This document shows, in pieces, positions 1 to 10,705 of a stretch of 64,000 bases of DNA (within the stretch, counting starts at the first letter, position 1; every line of letters starts with the position of its first letter). This DNA is from Intestinimonas sp052065695 (GTDB taxonomy: Bacteria; Bacillota; Clostridia; Oscillospirales; Oscillospiraceae). The translations under genes were made by a program, and so were the position numbers. The notes beneath the pieces were generated by a model. The model did no database searches and was not told where the DNA came from. It saw nothing but the letters and a program-made list of their open reading frames with translations. The stretch lies in contig NZ_JBQHTM010000008.1 of assembly GCF_052065695.1 (NCBI RefSeq), positions 30,866-94,865 of the forward strand, written 5' to 3'.

Positions 1-1
1 T

Positions 2-313
2 TCCAACCACGCCTGGAACATAGTCTGTGCCGACGGGGACTGGATGGCCATTGACAATACCGGCAACGCCGGGCGGCTGGCCTTTACCAACGGCACCTAC
101 TACTACAAGCCCTTCGGCGGTTCCGACACCCCGGTGAGCAACTATCTGGAGCCCAACGTCTCCTGGGGCGAGCTGGAGAAGAGCCAGTATTTTGATCCCC
201 CCATGGATGCTTTCTTCCTCTACGACCTCCACGCCATCGACCGGGACCCGGCGGTCTGGGAGCTCTATCTGGCCCCCGACCGCTTCTGGGACCCCACCTG
301 GACCGGCGACTGA
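2..313 (+). CDS. Transglutaminase-like domain protein, 3' end only
   Basis: Only the last 103 residues are in the window; the reading frame is open from base 2 to a TGA at 311-313. The fragment begins with HAWN followed by DGDWMAIDNT, which is the His and Asp part of the Cys-His-Asp triad of transglutaminase-like (papain-fold) proteins; the Cys part lies upstream, outside the window. The tail is rich in Tyr, Trp, Phe and Asp. Clostridial proteins of this type are usually secreted or lipid-anchored and act on cell-wall or surface peptides, but no signal peptide can be seen here. A strong terminator follows directly. The family call is fairly safe, the substrate is unknown. Confidence 0.7.
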   Translation, partial: SNHAWNIVCADGDWMAIDNTGNAGRLAFTNGTYYYKPFGGSDTPVSNYLEPNVSWGELEKSQYFDPPMDAFFLYDLHAIDRDPAVWELYLAPDRFWDPTWTGD

Positions 314-334
314 CCGTCCCCATAGAAGAACAGA

Positions 335-371
335 GCCTCCCCCGGCGCAGTGCGCCGGGGGAGGCTTTTTT
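335..371 (+). terminator. Rho-independent terminator between convergent genes
   Basis: A GC-rich stem, GCCTCCCCCGGCG paired with CGCCGGGGGAGGC, is followed by a run of six T. It ends the transglutaminase-like gene and lies 27 bases before the stop of the convergent GNAT gene. Confidence 0.85.
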
Positions 372-397
372 GTGTCCGGTCAGTGGGCTGCCCCCCC

Positions 398-1111
398 TCA
401 CCCCATGAGCCAGAAGAGGGTGGTATGGGAGACCGACATGCCCAGCTTCCGCTGGAGGGCGAGGGAGGCCTCGTTCCCGTCGATGACCTGGCCGAAGGGG
501 ATCTGCCCCCGCTCCAGGGCCAGGTTGATGGCCGCCCGCTGGAGGATCTCCCCCAGGCCCCGGCGGCGGTAGGCGGGCAGCACCTCCAGCATGCCGATGC
601 TCCCCTCGTCGTGGAAGCCCACGAAGCCGGCGGGCTGCCCCTCCACAAAGACGCCGATGATACCACGGTCCGCCGCCCGCTCCATGTAGGCCGGGCCGCC
701 GAAGTCGTGGCTGTAATGGGCGCTGAGCCAGGGCGCCCAGGACCGGTCCAGCAGCCGCAATTCCCCGTTGAAGGCAGGGACGGGCAGGGGGTCTTTGCCC
801 AGATAGGCCGCCGACCAGCAGATCTCCTGCTCCGGCAGTCCGAACCTAGCCCGAGCCAGGTCAAAATACGCCATATCATGGCCCACAAAGAGGTCGCACC
901 CCGCCGGCACCCGGTCCAAAAAGGCCTCTACCGCCTCCGGCTCCGCCGCCAGCATCCAGGCCCCGCAGCCCGTGTCGTGGAGGAGGACGCCCCCCTCCTC
1001 TGCGATCAGCACATCGGCGCTGCCCCGGCGGAGGACCTCCAGAAGATTGGCGTGGAGGACGCTGTCCCGCTCCAGCCAGGCCCGAGCCCGTTCCATCTGC
1101 TCCATCGTCAC
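398..1111 (-). CDS. GNAT family N-acetyltransferase
   Basis: A 237-residue protein whose C-terminal third is a GNAT (Gcn5-related) acetyl-CoA-binding fold. Motif A is visible at residues 173-191, with EVLPAYRRRGLG carrying the R-x-x-G-x-G pyrophosphate loop. The N-terminal 130 residues look like a second, degenerate GNAT-like half, as in two-domain acetyltransferases. The acceptor substrate cannot be told. The GTG start at 1111 overlaps the TGA of the upstream histidine kinase gene by four bases (GTGA), so the two are translationally coupled; an ATG two codons further in is the alternative start. A role in modifying a small molecule or protein under the control of the kinase is inference from the coupling only. 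Confidence 0.85.
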   Translation of the reverse strand: MTMEQMERARAWLERDSVLHANLLEVLRRGSADVLIAEEGGVLLHDTGCGAWMLAAEPEAVEAFLDRVPAGCDLFVGHDMAYFDLARARFGLPEQEICWSAAYLGKDPLPVPAFNGELRLLDRSWAPWLSAHYSHDFGGPAYMERAADRGIIGVFVEGQPAGFVGFHDEGSIGMLEVLPAYRRRGLGEILQRAAINLALERGQIPFGQVIDGNEASLALQRKLGMSVSHTTLFWLMG

Positions 1112-2241
1112 TTCTCCTCCTCCGCCAGGGGCAGCCGGATCACAAAGCTGGTCCGCCTGCCGTCACTCTCGGCCCGGATGGTGCCGCCGTGGCGCTCCAC
1201 GATCTCCCGGGCAATGGCCAGCCCCAGCCCTGCCCCGCCGGTGCGGGTGGACCGGGCCTGGTCCAGCCGGTAGAATTTTTGAAAGATGTTGGTGAGCTCC
1301 TGCTCCGGGATCTCCAGGCCCTGGTTTCGAATGGCGATCTCGGCCCAGCCCTCCCGCTGTGCCGCCTGGATTTCCACCTCGCCGCCGGGGGCGCTGTAGC
1401 TCACCGCGTTGCGGAGCACGTTGTCAAAGACCCGGGCCAGCTTGTCGGCGTCTCCCCGCACCGTGAGCCGGGGGGCGATGTCGCACTGACAGGTCAGGTC
1501 CTTCTCGGCAAAGGCGGGGTAGAACTCGTCGGAGAGCTGCTCCAGCAGCAGGGAGAGCTGGATGAGCTCCCCCTTCTCCCCCAAAGTGGCGAAGTCCATG
1601 CGGGTGATGTCGAAGAACTCCCCGATGAGCTCCCCCAGCCGGTTGGCCTTGTCCAGGGCGATGGCGGTATACTTGGCCCGCTGCTCCGCCGTGAGGCCGG
1701 GGTCGTCGTGGAGGAGGTTCAGATACCCCAGCACCGAGGTGAGGGGCGTCTTCAGGTCGTGGGCCAGGAAGGCCACCAGGTCCTGCCGCCGCTGCTCCGC
1801 CTCCTTGGTCTGGGCACGGCCGGCGGCCAAACTGCTCTGGATGGCCCGCAGGTCCCGCTCCAGGGGGGCGAGCTCCTTGGGCAAGGACACCGGCTCCCCC
1901 GTCTCATTCACCACCTGGTGGACGGTGGCGCCGATCTGGTCCAGCCACCGGGTGACCTTCCCCAGCACCACATAAAAGGCCGCCAGCAGATAGACCGCTC
2001 CCAGGCCGGCCACCCAGTAGAGCCAGCCATCCCGGAAGATATGCTGGTACATGCCCTGGGCGGCCTCCTCCTCCAGGCCGAACAGGTCCAGGCACAGCCG
2101 CTCCGTTCCCTGGGCCATGGCCTGGCCCCACAGGCTGTCGGCCACTTGCCACAGGACCACCGTCACGGCCAAAGCTCCCAAAGCCCCCGCCGCCGCCAGC
2201 AGCAGCAGCTTTCCCTTCAGCCGGTCATACCGCCTGTCCAT
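1108..2241 (-). CDS. Sensor histidine kinase, VanS-like
   Basis: A 377-residue membrane kinase. Two transmembrane segments (about residues 11-31 and 73-94) flank a short extracellular loop of about 40 residues. Then come a linker, the HisKA box AHDLKTPLTS with phospho-acceptor His161, an N box DNVLRNAVSYS near 270 and the G2 box GGAGLGLAIAREI near 340. The arrangement and HisKA sequence resemble VanS-type kinases that sense envelope stress or glycopeptides. The small sensor loop is typical of kinases sensing within the membrane. No response regulator is next to it: the upstream neighbour is divergent and the downstream one is an acetyltransferase. ATG 2241 is preceded by AAGGCGGG. Confidence 0.9.
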   Translation of the reverse strand: MDRRYDRLKGKLLLLAAAGALGALAVTVVLWQVADSLWGQAMAQGTERLCLDLFGLEEEAAQGMYQHIFRDGWLYWVAGLGAVYLLAAFYVVLGKVTRWLDQIGATVHQVVNETGEPVSLPKELAPLERDLRAIQSSLAAGRAQTKEAEQRRQDLVAFLAHDLKTPLTSVLGYLNLLHDDPGLTAEQRAKYTAIALDKANRLGELIGEFFDITRMDFATLGEKGELIQLSLLLEQLSDEFYPAFAEKDLTCQCDIAPRLTVRGDADKLARVFDNVLRNAVSYSAPGGEVEIQAAQREGWAEIAIRNQGLEIPEQELTNIFQKFYRLDQARSTRTGGAGLGLAIAREIVERHGGTIRAESDGRRTSFVIRLPLAEEEK

Positions 2242-2270
2242 ATCATCCCGCCTTTCCCAGTGGTGTCCCC

Positions 2271-2299
2271 ATTATACCCGCTGCCGTCCACCACCGCAA
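2271..2299 (-). promoter_or_regulatory. Promoter for the histidine kinase operon
   Basis: On the minus strand TTGCGG (2294-2299), 17 bases, then TATAAT (2271-2276), about 30 bases before the kinase start. Confidence 0.6.
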
Positions 2300-2351
2300 G
2301 CCCGGTCCCATGGACCGGACTTTTCCGCTCCTCCCTGGTGCTTCTTTCCGG

Positions 2352-2380
2352 TTGACGGTCCCCCCTTTCCGTGCTATCAT
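2352..2380 (+). promoter_or_regulatory. Promoter for the radical SAM gene
   Basis: TTGACG (2352-2357), 17 bases, TATCAT (2375-2380), 35 bases before the ATG at 2415. It is back to back with the kinase promoter. Confidence 0.6.
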
Positions 2381-2414
2381 AATAGTACAAATGTTCGATT
2401 ACGGAGGGACCCCT

Positions 2415-3680
2415 ATGGAGCTCCTGGACAAGCTGACCATCCTGGCTGACGCCGCCAAATACGACGCCGCCTGCACCTCCAGCGGCGTGGGCCGGGGCGG
2501 GCGGGGCGGCCTGGGCTCCACCCTGCCGGCGGGGTGCTGCCACTCCTTTTCCGCCGACGGCCGGTGCATCTCCCTCTTGAAGGTCCTCATGACCAACCGC
2601 TGCCGGTACGACTGCGCCTACTGCGTCAACCGCCGCTCCAACGACGTGCCCCGGGCCACCTTTACCCCCCAGGAGCTGTGCGAGCTCACTCTGGGCTTCT
2701 ACCGCCGGAACTACATCGAGGGGCTCTTCCTCTCCTCCGCCGTCCTCCGGGACCCGGACTACACCACCGAGCGGATGATCGCCGTCCTCTCCCTGCTGCG
2801 GGAGGGGTACGGCTTTCAGGGCTACATCCACGCCAAGGCCATCCCCGGGGCCGACCCCCTCCTCACCCGGCGGCTGGGCCTGCTGTGCGACCGGCTGAGT
2901 ATCAACATCGAGCTGCCCAGCCAGCGCAGTCTGGCCCTGCTGGCCCCCGACAAGACCAAGGAGGCCATTCTGGCCCCCATGGAGCAGATCCGGGACGGCA
3001 TCGCCGTCTCCAGACAGGAGCTGGCCCGGTACCGCCACGCCCCGAAATTCGCCCCGGCGGGCCAGTCCACCCAGATGATCGTGGGGGCCACCCCGGAGAC
3101 CGACCTCCAGATCCTGCGGCTGAGCCAGGGGCTCTACCGGCGCTACCGGCTCAAGCGGGTCTTTTACTCGGCCTACATGCCGGTGTCCGACAGCAAGCTC
3201 CTCCCCGCCCGGCAGGGGTTCCGGCCGCCCCTTTTGCGGGAGCATCGGCTCTACCAGGCCGACTGGCTGCTGCGGTTCTACCACTTTGACGCCGGGGAGC
3301 TGCTGGATGAGGCCCACCCCCACTTCGACCCCCGGCTGGACCCCAAGTGCTGCTGGGCCCTCCGCCACCCGGAGTTTTTCCCCGTGGACGTAAACCGGGC
3401 CGACTACGAGGCCCTCCTCCGGGTGCCCGGCATGGGGGTGACCTCCGCCCGGCGGGTCCTGGCCGCCCGCCGGGTGGGCCCTCTCACCTTCGAGGGGCTC
3501 AAGACCCTGGGGGTGGTCCTCAAGCGGGCCCAGTACTTCCTCACCTGCTCCGGCCGCGCCGTCCCCGGCGCCGCCCGGCTCCAGCCCGAGGACCTCTTCT
3601 TCCGCCTGGCCGACCCCCTCCCCGGAGGCGGCGCCAAGGTGCTACCCGGTCAGCTCTCCCTCTTCTCCCCCACCATCTGA
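2415..3680 (+). CDS. Putative DNA modification/repair radical SAM protein
   Basis: 421 residues matching the radical SAM family that is always found beside, or fused with, DUF4130/uracil-DNA-glycosylase-like proteins (TIGR03916 type). The 4Fe-4S cluster motif is CRYDCAYC (Cys63, Cys67, Cys70), a CxxxCxxC. Further Cys pairs at 41-42 and near the middle (KCCW) may bind metal. At 326-353 there is a helix-hairpin-helix motif, VNRADYEALLRVPGMG, which in other proteins grips DNA without sequence preference. Family knowledge says only that a DNA role is suspected; no reaction has been shown. ATG 2415 has GGAGG eight bases upstream; an upstream in-frame Met lacks a ribosome site. It is followed 13 bases later by its usual partner. 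Confidence 0.88.
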   Translation: MELLDKLTILADAAKYDAACTSSGVGRGGRGGLGSTLPAGCCHSFSADGRCISLLKVLMTNRCRYDCAYCVNRRSNDVPRATFTPQELCELTLGFYRRNYIEGLFLSSAVLRDPDYTTERMIAVLSLLREGYGFQGYIHAKAIPGADPLLTRRLGLLCDRLSINIELPSQRSLALLAPDKTKEAILAPMEQIRDGIAVSRQELARYRHAPKFAPAGQSTQMIVGATPETDLQILRLSQGLYRRYRLKRVFYSAYMPVSDSKLLPARQGFRPPLLREHRLYQADWLLRFYHFDAGELLDEAHPHFDPRLDPKCCWALRHPEFFPVDVNRADYEALLRVPGMGVTSARRVLAARRVGPLTFEGLKTLGVVLKRAQYFLTCSGRAVPGAARLQPEDLFFRLADPLPGGGAKVLPGQLSLFSPTI

Positions 3681-3693
3681 AAGGAGGATCTTC

Positions 3694-4485
3694 ATGCCTC
3701 TGTCCCAGCGCCCCCAGTTTGTCTACCTCTACGACGGCACCTTCGCCGGCTTCCTCACCTGCGTCTTTGAGAGCTACGCCAAAGACGAGGAGCCCGCCTG
3801 CTTCTCCCTCTTCAACGACCCACGTACCTCCCTGTGGCCGGAGCGGGCAGTGGAGACCGACCGGGAGAAGGCGGAGCGGGTGTACCGCTCCCTGAGCCGC
3901 CGGGTCTCCCCGGAGGTCCAGCGGTGGGTCCGCCACGGCTTCCTCACCTGCGCCCCGGAGAAGGAGCGGCGGCTCTACGACTTCATCCGCCTGGCCTACC
4001 GGGCGGGTCCCGCCGTGGTCCGTGACCTGACCGACCCCCGGGTGGCCCCCCTCCACACCGCCCTTCTCCACCTGTGGAAGGAGGCCCACCTCTTCCAGGG
4101 CTTCGTCCGCTTCTCCGACCAGGGGGGCGTCCTCTGCGGCCAGATCACCCCCAAAAACCGGGTTCTTCCCCTGCTGCGGCCCCACTTCTGCGCCCGGTTC
4201 TCCCGGGAACGGCTTCTCCTCTACGACCGCACCCACAAGGAGGCCCTCCTTTACCAGCCCCGGCAGTGGGCCATCCTCCCCCTGGAGGAGTTTCACCTGG
4301 AGGGCCCCGGTGAAGAGGAACAGGACTACCGGCAGCTGTGGCGGCGGTTCTATGACACCATCGCCATCCGGGAGCGGGAGAACCCCCGGTGCCGCATGAC
4401 CCACATGCCCAAGCGGTACTGGGACGACATGACCGAATTTCAGACCGAGGCGGCAGCCCCCGGCACGGCCCTGGCAAGGACATAG
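3694..4485 (+). CDS. DUF4130 protein, partner of the radical SAM protein
   Basis: 263 residues of the TIGR03915/DUF4130 family, described only as a probable DNA metabolism protein; in some bacteria it is fused to a uracil-DNA-glycosylase-like domain, which is absent here. The family signature at the C-terminus, NPRCRMTHMPKRYWDDMTEF, is intact, as is the N-terminal VYLYDGTFAGFLTCVFE. It has no signal peptide or membrane segment, so it is cytoplasmic. Start ATG 3694 follows AAAGGAGGA. The pair forms a two-gene operon with its own promoter. The function is unknown; a repair or base-modification role follows from the family association and the partner's DNA-binding motif. Confidence 0.88.
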   Translation: MPLSQRPQFVYLYDGTFAGFLTCVFESYAKDEEPACFSLFNDPRTSLWPERAVETDREKAERVYRSLSRRVSPEVQRWVRHGFLTCAPEKERRLYDFIRLAYRAGPAVVRDLTDPRVAPLHTALLHLWKEAHLFQGFVRFSDQGGVLCGQITPKNRVLPLLRPHFCARFSRERLLLYDRTHKEALLYQPRQWAILPLEEFHLEGPGEEEQDYRQLWRRFYDTIAIRERENPRCRMTHMPKRYWDDMTEFQTEAAAPGTALART

Positions 4486-4489
4486 GCCC

Positions 4490-4514
4490 GCGGGCGGCCA
4501 CAGGTCGCCCCTAC
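4490..4514 (-). repeat. GTAGGGGCGG-type extragenic repeat, copy 1
   Basis: Read on the minus strand this is GTAGGGGCGACCTGTGGCCG followed by CCCGC, and it matches 37999-38023 on the plus strand with one difference. It is itself an imperfect inverted repeat (GGGCG...CGCCC). It lies in the 159-base gap between the DUF4130 gene and nifJ. Confidence 0.6.
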
Positions 4515-4575
4515 GAAGCCGGCACAGAGGTTGGCGTAGGGGCCCCCTTTGGTCGCCCGCAAAGGTATCCGGCAC

Positions 4576-4612
4576 AAAAAACGCCCGCCCTTCCTCACGG
4601 AAGGGCGGGCGT
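4576..4612 (-). terminator. Terminator of nifJ
   Basis: Inverted repeat ACGCCCGCCCTTCC / GGAAGGGCGGGCGT with loop TCAC; on the minus strand it is followed by five T (4576-4580). It lies 33 bases past the nifJ stop. Confidence 0.85.
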
Positions 4613-4644
4613 TGTGCTTATGTCAGGGGATCACGCGGCGAAAC

Positions 4645-8211
<3,567 letters not shown>

Positions 8212-8267
8212 GTTGATCGTTCCTCCTTGTTCTTCAAATGGATACAACTCCATTCTCTAGCCTCTTA

Positions 8268-8296
8268 ATACTATCACTCCTCTCCCCGTTTGTAAA
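8268..8296 (-). promoter_or_regulatory. Promoter for nifJ
   Basis: Minus strand TTTACA (8291-8296), 17 bases, TAGTAT (8268-8273), 57 bases before the ATG. Confidence 0.6.
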
Positions 8297-8388
8297 TCGC
8301 TTCTTTCCCTCTTCTAAGTTTTTCGGCGAACAGTCCAAAATTGGTCCTTCCAATTTGGCGATTCTTAAAAATTAGACGGGCCCTCTCC

Positions 8389-8417
8389 TTGAAATGCTAT
8401 ATAAAATAAGGTATAGT
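8389..8417 (+). promoter_or_regulatory. Promoter for comM
   Basis: TTGAAA (8389-8394), 17 bases, TATAGT (8412-8417), in an AT-rich stretch 39 bases before the GTG start. Confidence 0.65.
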
Positions 8418-8455
8418 TAGGAAAAAGTTCTCAGTGAAATGGAGGTGCTCGCCCC

Positions 8456-9973
8456 GTGCTCTGTACCCTCAACTCCCTGGGCCTTCACGGTATTACGGGC
8501 TATCTTGTGACGGCGGAGTGCGACCTCTCCAACGGTCTGCCCAACTTTGACATCGTGGGTCTCCCCGACACGGCGGTGAAGGAGGCCCGGGAACGAGTCC
8601 GTTCCGCCATCCGGAACTGCGGCTTTACCTTCCCCGTCTCCCGGATCACCGTGAACCTGGCCCCCGCCGACCGGCGGAAGGGCGGCACCCTCTACGACCT
8701 GCCCATGCTGGTGGGCATTCTCTGCGCCGGCCGGCAGCTGCCCGCCCCGGCGCCGGGGGCCGCCTTCGTGGGGGAGCTCTCCCTGTCCGGAGAGCTGCGG
8801 CCGGTGACGGGCATGCTGCCCATGGCCCTGGCCGCCCGCTCGGCGGGACTCACCGCCCTCTACGTCCCCGCCGACTCCGCCCCTGAGGCCACCCTGGCCG
8901 GGGGACTCACCATCTACCCGGTGGAAAATGTAGCGCAGCTGGCCGCCCATCTCCGGGGGGAGGTCCCCATCTCTCCGGCAGAGCCCTGGGTGCCCGTGCC
9001 CGGCGGTGGAACCGTCCCCGACTTTGCCGACGTGAAGGGCCAGGAGCCGGTGAAGCGGGCACTGGAGATCGCCGCCGCCGGTGGCCACAACATCGCCATG
9101 ATCGGCCCGCCGGGATCGGGCAAGTCCATGCTGGCGAGAAGGCTCCCCTCTATCCTCCCCGGCCTCACCGAGCGGGAGGCCCTGGAGTCCACCCAGATCC
9201 ACTCCGTCCTGGGCCTCACCACCAAGGAGGAGCCCCTCCTCACCCGGCGGCCCTTCCGGGCACCCCACCACACCATCTCGGTGATGGGTCTCTCCGGCGG
9301 CGGCTCCCCGCCCCGGCCCGGCGAAATCTCCCTGGCCCACAACGGGGTCCTCTTCCTGGACGAGCTGCCCGAGTTCCAGAAGGAGACCCTGGAGGTGCTG
9401 CGGCAGCCCATGGAGGAGGGGAAGGTCCAGATCTCCCGGGTGTCGGGCACCGAGGTTTTCCCCAGCCGGTTCATGCTGGTGGCGGCCATGAATCCCTGCA
9501 AGTGCGGCTGGTACGGCCACCCCTCCGGCCGGTGCCGCTGCTCCGAAGCCGAGGTGAAAAAGTACCTGGGTCGGCTGTCCGGACCCTTGCTGGACCGCAT
9601 CGACCTCTACGTGGAGGTGCCGCCCCTGGAGTTTGAGGAGCTCTCCGCCCGCCCCGCCGGGGAGTCCTCGGCGGAGATCAAGAAGCGGGTAAACGCCGCT
9701 AGGGCCGTCCAGACCGCCCGGTTCGGCCCCGACGGTCCCGACTGCAACGCCCACATGGGCCCGAAGGAGCTCCAGGCCTGCTGCGAGCTGGACGAGGGGT
9801 GCAAAGCCGTCATGCAGGGAGCCTTTGACCGCATGGGCCTCACCGCCCGGAGCTATGACCGCATCCTGCGGGTGGCCCGCACCATCGCCGACCTGGAGGG
9901 GGCGGAACACATTCAGGTCCCCCACCTGGCCGAGGCCCTCCAGTACCGGGAGAGCAGCTATCTGCGTAGATAA
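8456..9973 (+). CDS. comM: YifB/ComM family Mg-chelatase-like AAA+ ATPase
   Basis: A 505-residue AAA+ protein. The N-terminal lon-protease-like fold (GLPNFDIVGLPDTAVKEARE) is followed by Walker A GPPGSGKS near 217, Walker B NGVLFLDELPEF near 300, the small zinc-like cluster NPCKCGWYGHPSGRCRCS and the C-terminal Mg-chelatase helical domain with the SYDRILRVARTIADLEG arginine region. In naturally competent bacteria ComM is a hexameric branch-migration helicase that extends heteroduplex during integration of incoming DNA; it is also kept in many non-competent species. Start is GTG 8456 with GGAGG ten bases before it. It stands alone between its promoter and terminator. Confidence 0.96.
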   Translation: MLCTLNSLGLHGITGYLVTAECDLSNGLPNFDIVGLPDTAVKEARERVRSAIRNCGFTFPVSRITVNLAPADRRKGGTLYDLPMLVGILCAGRQLPAPAPGAAFVGELSLSGELRPVTGMLPMALAARSAGLTALYVPADSAPEATLAGGLTIYPVENVAQLAAHLRGEVPISPAEPWVPVPGGGTVPDFADVKGQEPVKRALEIAAAGGHNIAMIGPPGSGKSMLARRLPSILPGLTEREALESTQIHSVLGLTTKEEPLLTRRPFRAPHHTISVMGLSGGGSPPRPGEISLAHNGVLFLDELPEFQKETLEVLRQPMEEGKVQISRVSGTEVFPSRFMLVAAMNPCKCGWYGHPSGRCRCSEAEVKKYLGRLSGPLLDRIDLYVEVPPLEFEELSARPAGESSAEIKKRVNAARAVQTARFGPDGPDCNAHMGPKELQACCELDEGCKAVMQGAFDRMGLTARSYDRILRVARTIADLEGAEHIQVPHLAEALQYRESSYLRR

Positions 9974-9978
9974 AGGAA

Positions 9979-10019
9979 GACCCTCTGATACGGACTGCGT
10001 GCCGTTCAGGGGGTCTTTT
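9979..10019 (+). terminator. Terminator of comM
   Basis: GACCCTCTGA.. pairs with TCAGGGGGTC and five T follow. The right arm overlaps the last codons of the convergent XRE gene. Confidence 0.75.
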
Positions 10020-10251
10020 TCAACAATTCTTCATAACTTGTGGATAAAATATCCCGGATGGCCCGAAGCTGGCTGGCCGAGATATGCTGGGTCCCCCGCT
10101 CGATCTTCACCAGGGCCTCCCGGGTCATGTCCACGCCCTCCAGCTGCATTCTCCGGGCCAGCTCGGTCTGCCCCATGCCCCGCTCTCTTCGGACGCGGCG
10201 GATGTTCTCTCCGATCCGGATCTCATCCTGCTTGATCTTCTGCTCCTCCAT
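10006..10251 (-). CDS. Small XRE-family helix-turn-helix regulator
   Basis: An 81-residue protein that is almost entirely an XRE (Cro/C1-like) helix-turn-helix domain, residues 14-75: IGENIRRVRRERGMGQTELA then TREALVKIERGTQHISASQL. It has no sensor domain, so it would act through oligomerisation or a partner. It starts at ATG 10251 and faces a small gene of unknown function across a 105-base gap holding a perfect inverted repeat that could be its operator. Genes of this size are often repressors of themselves and their neighbour. Regulator identity is certain, target is inference. Confidence 0.88.
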   Translation of the reverse strand: MEEQKIKQDEIRIGENIRRVRRERGMGQTELARRMQLEGVDMTREALVKIERGTQHISASQLRAIRDILSTSYEELLKKTP

Positions 10252-10263
10252 GTCCTCACCTCC

Positions 10264-10281
10264 TGGACCACTTTGGGTCCA
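10264..10281. promoter_or_regulatory. Inverted repeat, possible XRE operator
   Basis: TGGACC-ACTTTG-GGTCCA is a perfect 6-6-6 inverted repeat 13 bases in front of the XRE start codon. A second half-site with the same flank, GGTCCACTTT, occurs at 10329-10338 near the start of the divergent small gene. Confidence 0.5.
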
Positions 10282-10310
10282 TTTTTCTTTATTTTATGGA
10301 AATGAGGTGA

Positions 10311-10316
10311 TATAAT
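10311..10316 (+). promoter_or_regulatory. TATAAT -10 box for the small gene at 10357
   Basis: Perfect TATAAT preceded by GTGA; the -35 region 17 bases upstream is weak (TTTATT at 10288-10293). It lies between the operator-like inverted repeat and its second half-site. Confidence 0.45.
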
Positions 10317-10356
10317 AGGACTAATATTGGTCCACTTTAAAAAAAGGAGCATTTTT

Positions 10357-10602
10357 ATGGAGCTTGCAGTATCTCTTTTGTCAAAACTCCTGGAAAATCA
10401 TCAAATATCCGTGAGTTTTCCCCAACTTGATCTGACTGCGCCGGAGATGTTGGAATCCCTCAGTTACCAAGCGCTTTGCCAGATACATAAAATCCTGCTG
10501 GATGACACCCTATCTGACCCGGAGTGTTTTCATAAAATAGAGCACATTGTCCGTATATTTGAGCATTTGGGGGCAGATTGCGGCAATCGTCATGATTTTT
10601 GA
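10357..10602 (+). CDS. Small conserved hypothetical protein
   Basis: An 81-residue soluble protein starting at ATG 10357 with AAAAAGGAG six bases before it; an in-frame Met ten codons upstream overlaps the ribosome site and is unlikely. It has no signal peptide or membrane span. The visible pattern is a Leu-rich N-terminus, then CQIHKILLDDTLSDPECF, KIEHIVRIFEHLG and a GNRHDF ending. I recall similar small clostridial proteins with this helical segment and a xRHDF tail, but no function. Its base composition is clearly more AT-rich than neighbouring genes, which hints at a different origin. It faces the XRE regulator and may be controlled by it. Confidence 0.72.
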   Translation: MELAVSLLSKLLENHQISVSFPQLDLTAPEMLESLSYQALCQIHKILLDDTLSDPECFHKIEHIVRIFEHLGADCGNRHDF

Positions 10603-10632
10603 TTTGGCGCTTGCCTGCTTCTCGCTTTTCCC

Positions 10633-10661
10633 TGGACATTTCTTTGGTCTTTCGATATAAT
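10633..10661 (+). promoter_or_regulatory. Promoter for thiI-cinA
   Basis: TGGACA (10633-10638), 17 bases, TATAAT (10656-10661), 44 bases before the thiI ATG. Confidence 0.7.
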
Positions 10662-10705
10662 GTCTCTCGATATTGGAACAAACAACGGGAAAAGAGGCAT
10701 AGTTT

